Shown piece after piece: positions 58,836-64,000 of a DNA stretch of 64,000 nt. How positions within the stretch are numbered: the first letter of the stretch is position 1; each line of letters starts with the position of its first letter. Location of the stretch: NCBI RefSeq assembly GCF_029784135.1, contig NC_073744.1:17765441-17829440 (forward strand). The letters run 5' to 3'. The position numbers and the translations under genes are program-made. The notes below the pieces were generated by a model, which was not told the origin of the DNA, did not search any database, and saw nothing but the letters and a program-made list of their open reading frames with translations. Origin of the DNA: Toxorhynchites rutilus septentrionalis. Lineage: Eukaryota; Arthropoda; Insecta; Diptera; Culicidae.

Positions 58836-59099
58836 TGAGGATGAGGACGAGGATTGGGTTGGATCGGAAGCATCAGAAGGAGGAAGCGAAATCGATGATG
58901 GGAGAGGGGGAGTGGAAGTAACAGTGGGTTGAGAAGGGAGGCTTGCAATTTTCCTAGAGGGGGGCTTGGTAGGATGAGCGGATTCGTCCCCAGAAGAATT
59001 AACTTCCTTATGAGGGACTCGTTTATGTTTTTTCCCAGATCTTGTATAAGATTCAGTATCGGAGATCTCCATCTCTGGAGATCCTCCACTATTCTCCAT
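57495..59099 (-). CDS. ORF1 nucleocapsid-like protein, 534 aa
   Basis: Fully open from ATG 59099 to TAA at 57497-57495. The N-terminal ~100 residues are Ser/Pro-rich with a run of about 20 Ser encoded by the GACGAG-type repeat at 58798-58850. A globular central region follows. Three Cys/His knuckles lie at about residues 275-330: CNKCKSVGHTSDYC (CX2CX4HX4C), CATCGEQHEGKSC (CX2CX3HX4C) and CPYCGGSPHELSVC (CX2CX4HX4C). A basic stretch (KRSLKERSKR) comes next. Such ORF1 proteins coat the element RNA and act as nucleic-acid chaperones in the retrotransposition particle. The stop overlaps the ORF2 ATG by eight bases (ATGTCTAA), suggesting termination-reinitiation. It is the only long intact TE gene in the window. 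Confidence 0.9.
58798..58850. repeat. GACGAG-type hexanucleotide repeat coding a Ser run
   Basis: About eight GACGAG/GATGAG units; on the - strand they read TCC/TCG/TCA serine codons inside ORF1. Confidence 0.9.
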
Positions 59100-59517
59100 T
59101 TTACAAAAATTTCTGTCTTATTTCTAATTTATTATTGATTTTAACAATAATCTTAATATAAAAGTTGTTCCAATAGTGCACTCTACTGCCCTAATCAGGG
59201 AGAGACAGAGGCTACGCGCTACGGAGACAACACAATAGCGCAAGAATAGCTTACGGAGCCACGTGATGATGAATCCCGTTTGCGACAGTCACGCGATGGC
59301 GATCCCGTTATGTCGAATCAGTTCAACAGCCGCAATCCGGCTCGCTGCAAGAGCGCTGCTTCCTTTGTTCCTTCGTTCCACTTCACAAAAGGTCAGGTCG
59401 CGGACAGCAATGACCTTCAGTCATACACGATTCACTCGTACCAATAGCACAATAGCAAAAGTGGCAACGCACAATACCGACACTGAACTTTACTCGTCAA
59501 AAGTTGGATAGCGAATG
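59100..59517 (-). other. 5' UTR/internal promoter region of the I-clade element
   Basis: This lies between the target duplication and the ORF1 start. Non-LTR elements of this clade carry an internal Pol II promoter at their 5' end; I infer it is here because the copy starts at the duplication. No open frame with a domain is present. Confidence 0.5.
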
Positions 59518-59526
59518 ACAAATGTC

Positions 59527-59825
59527 CGTTAAATGATGAAAAAAATCCAATTAATCCACCTAGAAGTTATATCGTGCTTTTCAGCAGTATAAACGGACAG
59601 ACCCTCAACTATTTTGCTTTTGGTTCCAGTCAGCTTGTAAACAGTCCACATTTGGCGATTTGATTTCCGTTTATAGACGTAGGATATTCATAAGGAATAG
59701 TTTAAACAGACCTTTTATTTGATACCCATATAGATGGGGTTCTGAGAAAATATGAGTTAAGAAATGATAACGACTTCGGGTGAATTGCTTTTGGAGCGAA
59801 GCTCCTAATTAATTGATAACTTAAA
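59527..59825. other. Unassigned DNA with a Rep-C fragment
   Basis: TTTTATTTGATACCCATATA followed by GATGGGGTTCTGAGAAAATATG at 59713-59754 is a Rep-C piece. The rest is unassigned. Confidence 0.45.
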
Positions 59826-61165
59826 ACAGGAAGTGGGTTATATCTATGGTATAACCGCAATGGTGACGTAGGACTATCGTTGATTTAGTGATAATTTGTT
59901 TGAAATTGAATCTGAATCCATTCTGAATGAATGAATAAATGAATATTTGGGAGACTTCGAAAACGAGAGCGTTGCGTTGGAGGTACAAGATTTTATGCAT
60001 CGAATATTGGATTTGAAAATATCCTTCTGATGGGGAAGAATAATCTTCAGAAGCTTTCCTGCTAATTGCACTTGATTGAAAAATCATAGAACCAAATGTA
60101 TTTGGTCGCAGTGTTATATGGTTAGAAAACATTAAAATAAACTCTTTCGCTTGCATGTTATTTTCAACGCCAAGGGGAACTGGCAGATTATTTTGCAGCA
60201 ACTATCACTTCTTTCCGGATTCTTCTCGATAACCAGCAAACGTAAAGAGTTGCGCGCGTGCATGTGTGTGTATGGCCGTTGCCCCGATGCCTCAAGCGGA
60301 ACCCATTTTCGATGCTGGTAGTCTCTCGGTCGTCTTCTCTTCTCTTTCTGATGGATCGGCTTTTCTGCGCTTCGTCACAGTCCCAAACAAACTGAATGCG
60401 TTTCAGGTTAGGTCAGGCCAGGTAATGAATCCCTTGATCCCTCACCATCCAGCTCGTCCAGCTCGTTCAACTCGTTCAGTAACGATGCTCCGTTGTCGAT
60501 GTCCTCACGAAAAATGAATGCGTTTCATGGTTAGAAAACATTAAAATAAACTCTTTCGCATGTATGTATAATATTTTTCAATTCCCAGGGGAACTGGCAG
60601 ATTATTGTTCAGCAACGATTGAATCTTTCCGGAATTTTCTCGATGCTGAATGGCATCCAAACAAAGAGTTCCGCGCGTGTATGTGTGTGTGTGTGACGGC
60701 TGCTCCGATCTCTTCCCGGGGAACCGTTTGTGGCATCACTCTCCTCCTGACGGATTCCCTTCTGACCTAAAGTGCACAAACAGGCTCTTGGTGACACCGT
60801 TCATCAGCGCTTTCATGATGAACGAAGTTAGCTTCACCACAGCAGCGACAACATGCTTCAATCGCTGTTCAATTATAACTGAGTCGATTTCCGAGCGGCG
60901 CTCGCTTATATACCGATTGGTGATTTCAATAGCCTGTTTTGAAAGCAATTTTAAGGCTATTGAATCAAGTTTTTGGATCAAAAAGTAACAAGTATATAAC
61001 GCGTAGACATTTTATCTTTCGAAAGAAGTGTTTATCATATCATTTCGTTCAGTTGTTTAAGAGCAATTAACGCTCAAAATCTCGGTCTCCGGCGTAACGT
61101 TTTCGTTTTCGAAACTTTGATTTTACACCCCGGTATAAAAATGAAAGACGTAGTCCTACGTCAAA
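59826..61165 (-). repeat. Rep-B copy, inverted, both ends present
   Basis: Read leftward, the left motif GACGTAGGACTACGTC is at 61162-61147, followed by TTTCATTTTTATACCGGGGT. The right end carries CGATAGTCCTACGTCACC and the hairpin at 59836-59856 (arms GGTTATACC and GGTTATATC as read there). GGCTATTG...CAATAGCC DNA near 60925-60965 matches 30690-30730. About 60240-60800 inside holds mixed low-copy sequence with partial duplication (ATGGTTAGAAAACATTAAAA at 60118 and 60530), so a further insertion is likely. Confidence 0.75.
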
Positions 61166-61409
61166 ATCAACTGTCTTTATATTCTTTCTTACTCACTATT
61201 TATACCTACAAAGTCTTCCTGACTCTAATATTCTGTATTTTGTTTATCCTTAATCTTACCCTTATCCGGTGTTTATGCTTTTATGATTTTATGGCGGGGT
61301 GCGAAATTCCAAAGTCCGGGTTTTATGCCGAGTAGTCATTTCAGGATGAGTGTTCATGATCGTATTTGGTAAAATCGTACAGTAACGTTTGCTGAACTGT
61401 TCATTAACT
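61166..61409. other. Unassigned DNA
   Basis: No gene or repeat end assigned. Confidence 0.35.
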
Positions 61410-61747
61410 TATGTAATCCGCCATTTTGTAGTGGCCGCCATCTTAGGTTTGCATGTTTCATAAATAACTGTATTCTACTAGTCAAGCCCTTTCATTTGAT
61501 ACCTATATTGATGGGGTTGTGACAAAAATATATATGGCGCCATTTTGTAGTGGCCGCCATCTTAGATTTGAATTTTTCATAAATAACTGTATTCTACTAG
61601 TCAAGCCCTTTCATTTGATACCCATATTAGCTATTCAATATGGAATTATTATACAAATTTATCAAAATTTCCGAAAATCAAAAATAAAATATTCCGGATA
61701 ATCGAGTCTTCGGATAATCGAGTCTCCGGATAATCGAGTCCGACCTG
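61410..61747. mobile_element. Rep-D right end with Rep-C units
   Basis: Two Rep-C units (CCATCTTAGGTTTGCATGTT ... and CCATCTTAGATTTGAATTTT ...) are followed by CCATATTAGCTATTCAATAT and three GATAATCGAGTC repeats, ending GGATAATCGAGTCCGACCTG at 61747 before TA. This supplies the right terminus that the copy at 27341 lacks. Confidence 0.75.
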
Positions 61748-61784
61748 TACTAGGAAATTTAAACTGAAAGGAAATTTTGAAGGG

Positions 61785-61890
61785 TCAATCATAACGTTGA
61801 ACGTTCGTTTATTAGAAAAACGTGAATGTTTGAAAGTATTCATAACAAAACATCCATTCTGGGCGGCACAAAGTTTGCCTGGTCAACTAG
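61785..61890 (+). repeat. Helitron-type 3' tail, copy 3
   Basis: AAAAACGTGAATGTTTGAAA, GTATTCATAACAAAAC and GGGCGGCACAAAGTTTGCCT then GGTCAACTAG followed by T correspond to 4545-4617 and, inverted, 11513-11600. Confidence 0.65.
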
Positions 61891-62384
61891 TCCATTTATA
61901 ATTATTTTGTTTGTATTTGTTCGAAGAAATTTATAACAACTGAAGTTAAAACAATAGTCATTAATTAAAAAATGCGTTTTAAGCATAACTATTTAACAAC
62001 TAAAATGACGCGAACAAAATTAGGACTAGTTCCTCGTTCCTCGGCTGTTTCGAGTGTTGTTTCGGCCGATTTTTGGAGAAAATCGATTGTTTCTCGGTGG
62101 TATTTTGTGTTTTTCGGATCCTGGTAAGTATTTATCATGTAAACAAGAAGTATGTAAGGTTTTTATTCTCAAATTAAAGCCTTACACTTTCTTTTTTTTG
62201 CTTGAGCAGTGGTCTTAATGTATTGTTCGACACTGTATGTAAGCATCTAAAAAACCAAAAATACGAGTATCTCAAATTTGAGGAGTAGAAGGGCTCTTTT
62301 GCAATTTTGGGAATTAAAACAAAATGAGAAAAATAATTGTTTGGCTAATCCTCGGGAAGGGAGAAACATTTTGATCCGACCCTC
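61891..62384. other. Unassigned AT-rich DNA
   Basis: No coding region or repeat end assigned. Confidence 0.4.
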
Positions 62385-62567
62385 AGGTTTTTTTTACGTA
62401 GGATTACGTCTTTCGGGAACATATTGGGGTACAAATTGAAAATTGAAAATCGAGCAAATCGTGAAAATTGTCCAATTTCAAACGCTTACTGCTCAGTCAT
62501 TTCATGATGGATTGATGAAATTTTTGCGTCAATAGATTTAATATCTCCCTAACAGAGATATTAATAT

Positions 62568-62630
62568 CCCCCGGGCACCTTGGTTTTAACATCTCCCTAA
62601 CATAGATATTAAAACCAAGGTGCCCGGGGG
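62568..62630. repeat. Perfect 22-bp inverted repeat
   Basis: Left arm 62568-62589 (CCCCCGGGCACC then TTGGTTTTAA) and right arm 62609-62630 are exact complements around a 19-base loop. The arms are two Rep-B internal-unit pieces in opposite orientation. Confidence 0.95.
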
Positions 62631-62648
62631 AGATCGGGATTACAAATA

Positions 62649-63917
62649 TTAGGCTGTCAAAAAAGTCCTGCGGTATTTTTTTTTGAATTTTCATTTGTTC
62701 ATAAAATTAGTTACAATCATCTGTTTTAAGTCAAATATGCGCCGTTTTGTTCGATGACTTGTTCCCAACGAGATGCCAACTTCATAATACCCCTGTTATA
62801 GAAGCTCGCTTCCATATTGGCAAAAAACTCGAATAGCCAATTTTCACAGGCCTCTTTTGTGGCTAACTTCTGACTACCTAGCTCGTTCGCCATGGACAAA
62901 AACAGGTGGTAGTCACTTGGACTATACGGCGGATGCAAAAAACCTCCCATCCGAGCTCCCGGAGCTTCTGGCGCGTCACCAAAGAAGTGTGTGGCCTGGC
63001 GTTGTCCTGATGGAAGACAATGCGGCCTCTGTTTATCAAAGATGGCCTCTTCTTCATGAGTGCTACCTTCAAGCGGTCCAGTTGTTGGCAGTACAGGTCC
63101 GAATTGAGCGTTTGGCCATAGGGAAGCAGCTCATAATAGATTATTCCTTGACAATCCCACCAAACACACAGCAGAACCTTCATGGCCGTTAATTAGGGCT
63201 TGGCCACCGTCTGAGCCGCTTCAGCGGGCTTCGACCACGACCGTTTCACGTTGTCGTAAGTGACCCACTTTTCATCGCCAGTCACCATCCGCTTCAGAAA
63301 CGGGTCGATTTTGTTGCGATTCAGCAGCGATTTACATGCGTCGATACGGTGAAAGATGTTTTTTTGCGTCAACGTGTGTGGCACCCATACATCGAGCTTC
63401 TTTGTGAATCCAAGCTTATTCAAATGATTAATAACGGTTTGACGACTTATCCCCAGCTCTTGGCCGATGCTACGGCTGCTACTATGCCGGTCTTTCTCGG
63501 CTAATTCAGCGATTTTGTCGCAATTTTCGACGACAGGCCTTCCGGAGCGTGGCGTATCTTCGACGACCTCTACACCAGAACGAAAACGTTGAAACCATCG
63601 TTGTGCGGTGGAAATGGAAACTGTATCGGGTCCATAAACTGCACAAATTTTATTGGCAGCTTTAGATGCATTTTTGCCTTTGTCATAGTAGTACTGTAAA
63701 ATATGTCGGATTTTCTCTTTATTTTGCTCCATATTTGCGACACTATAACTCACGACCGACTTAACCAAACAAACCACTGTCAAGGACTATATTATAGCGC
63801 GCAAAAATACCTTTCCAACAAGGTATAGTATGACTCGATACAAAGAATACAACTAGAACTACGCGCTTACAACGACACCTCGCGGAAATACCGCAGGACT
63901 TTTTTTTGACAGCCTAA
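62649..63917 (-). mobile_element. Mariner-like element (DD34D class), 1269 bp
   Basis: Ends TTAGGCTGTCAAAAAAGTCC and GGACTTTTTTTTGACAGCCTAA (right) are inverted repeats that extend through CCGCAGGA; TA flanks lie at 62647-62648 and 63918-63919. Size is typical for mariners. It is inserted in a Rep-B internal unit. Confidence 0.95.
62726..63732 (-). pseudogene. Mariner transposase with stop, frameshift and 12-bp loss
   Basis: I choose the ATG at 63732 (MEQNKEKIRHILQYYYDKGK); the in-frame ATG at 63783 adds 17 residues that do not look like the family. Two HTH domains come first (residues ~1-115; GISRQTVINHLNKLG in the second), then MVTGDEKWVTYDN with the first Asp. A TAA at 63195-63193 interrupts after AQTVAKP. 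The same frame resumes as MKVLLCVWWDCQG, then VFHQDNARPHTS with the second Asp. A one-base shift in a T-run near 62935 follows. The third catalytic box reads YSPSDYHLF where the family has YSPDLAPSDYHLF: four residues are missing, which reduces the second-to-third Asp spacing from 34 to 30. It ends VIEQNGAYLT at 62726. Not functional. Confidence 0.92.
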
Positions 63918-64000
63918 TATATGCAAGTAGGGGGCATTTTTATATTGCAAGTAAGATGAGTGATACGATTAATTCTAGCAAATAAAATTTCAATTTGGAA

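Larger units (their letters stand above)
53763..59517 (-). mobile_element. I-clade non-LTR retrotransposon, near full length
   Basis: Flanked by a 9-bp direct repeat ACAAATGTC at 53754-53762 and 59518-59526, consistent with target-primed insertion. Read leftward it has a 5' UTR of about 418 bp (59517-59100), ORF1 (59099-57495), ORF2 (57502 to about 54112), a 3' UTR of about 350 bp and a short A-rich tail (T-run at 53765-53773). Length is 5755 bp. Presence of an AP-type endonuclease, reverse transcriptase and RNase H plus three zinc knuckles in ORF1 places it with I or the related LOA-type elements. ORF2 is broken in several places, so it is not autonomous. Confidence 0.92.
62393..64000 (+). 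repeat. Rep-B copy interrupted by a mariner, running off the window
   Basis: Left motif TACGTAGGATTACGTC at 62395-62410 is followed by TTTCGGGAACATATTGGGGT. Internal-unit sequence (CTCCCTAACAGAGATATTAA ... GGAGATCGGGATTACAAATA) is split at a TA by the mariner and resumes TATATGCAAGTAGGGGGCAT at 63918. The right end lies outside the window. Confidence 0.7.

Overview
The window looks like repeat-rich intergenic or intronic DNA from an insect, most likely a culicine mosquito. The grounds are a DD37E (ITmD37E-type) Tc1/mariner element, an I-clade non-LTR retrotransposon, tRNA-derived SINEs, Helitron ends, many TA-flanked MITEs and abundant short microsatellites. The species call is inference. I found no host protein gene, rRNA, intact tRNA or CRISPR array that I can support; every convincing coding segment belongs to a transposable element (TE).

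Layout. 1-1300: low-copy DNA. 1304-2962: decayed mariner holding a nearly intact DD37E transposon. 3485-4620: Helitron-like repeat with a ~140-bp minisatellite. 4895-12580: several copies of a repeat family I call Rep-B, a mariner terminus, a MITE with a tRNA-like insert, low-copy DNA, and a second Helitron tail. 12770-14990 and 19470-25110: T-rich arrays built on TTTTCGA/TTTTCGG, split by MITEs, an inverted-repeat element and a pogo/Tigger-type element. 16717-18876: nested MITEs and a head-to-head MITE pair. 25110-37740: low-copy stretches alternating with Rep-B and long inverted-repeat elements. 37746-40724: DD41D-like mariner split by a 5'-truncated I-like retrotransposon. 41332-43650: Helitron with a broken Rep gene. 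43670-46200: repeats and hAT remnants. 46905-49877: Rep-B, a MITE and a 1.2-kb foldback. 49900-52600: low-copy. 52606-53262: Tc3-like remnant. 53763-59517: I-clade retrotransposon bounded by a 9-bp target duplication. 59826-64000: Rep-B copies and an inserted mariner.

Most of the history can be read as nested insertions: DD37E in mariner; I-like element in DD41D mariner; mariner in Rep-B; pogo MITE in another repeat. No autonomous element seems functional. The DD37E transposase has one apparent frameshift but a complete DDE triad, and the long retrotransposon keeps an open ORF1 but a shattered ORF2.

The most unusual structure is Rep-B. It has a near-palindromic GACGTAGGACTACGTC motif at one end, an inverted partial copy of it near the other, a ~95-bp internal minisatellite, and a terminal hairpin whose stem keeps pairing through paired base changes. 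This is the plan of Helentron-associated (HINE/DINE-1-like) elements.
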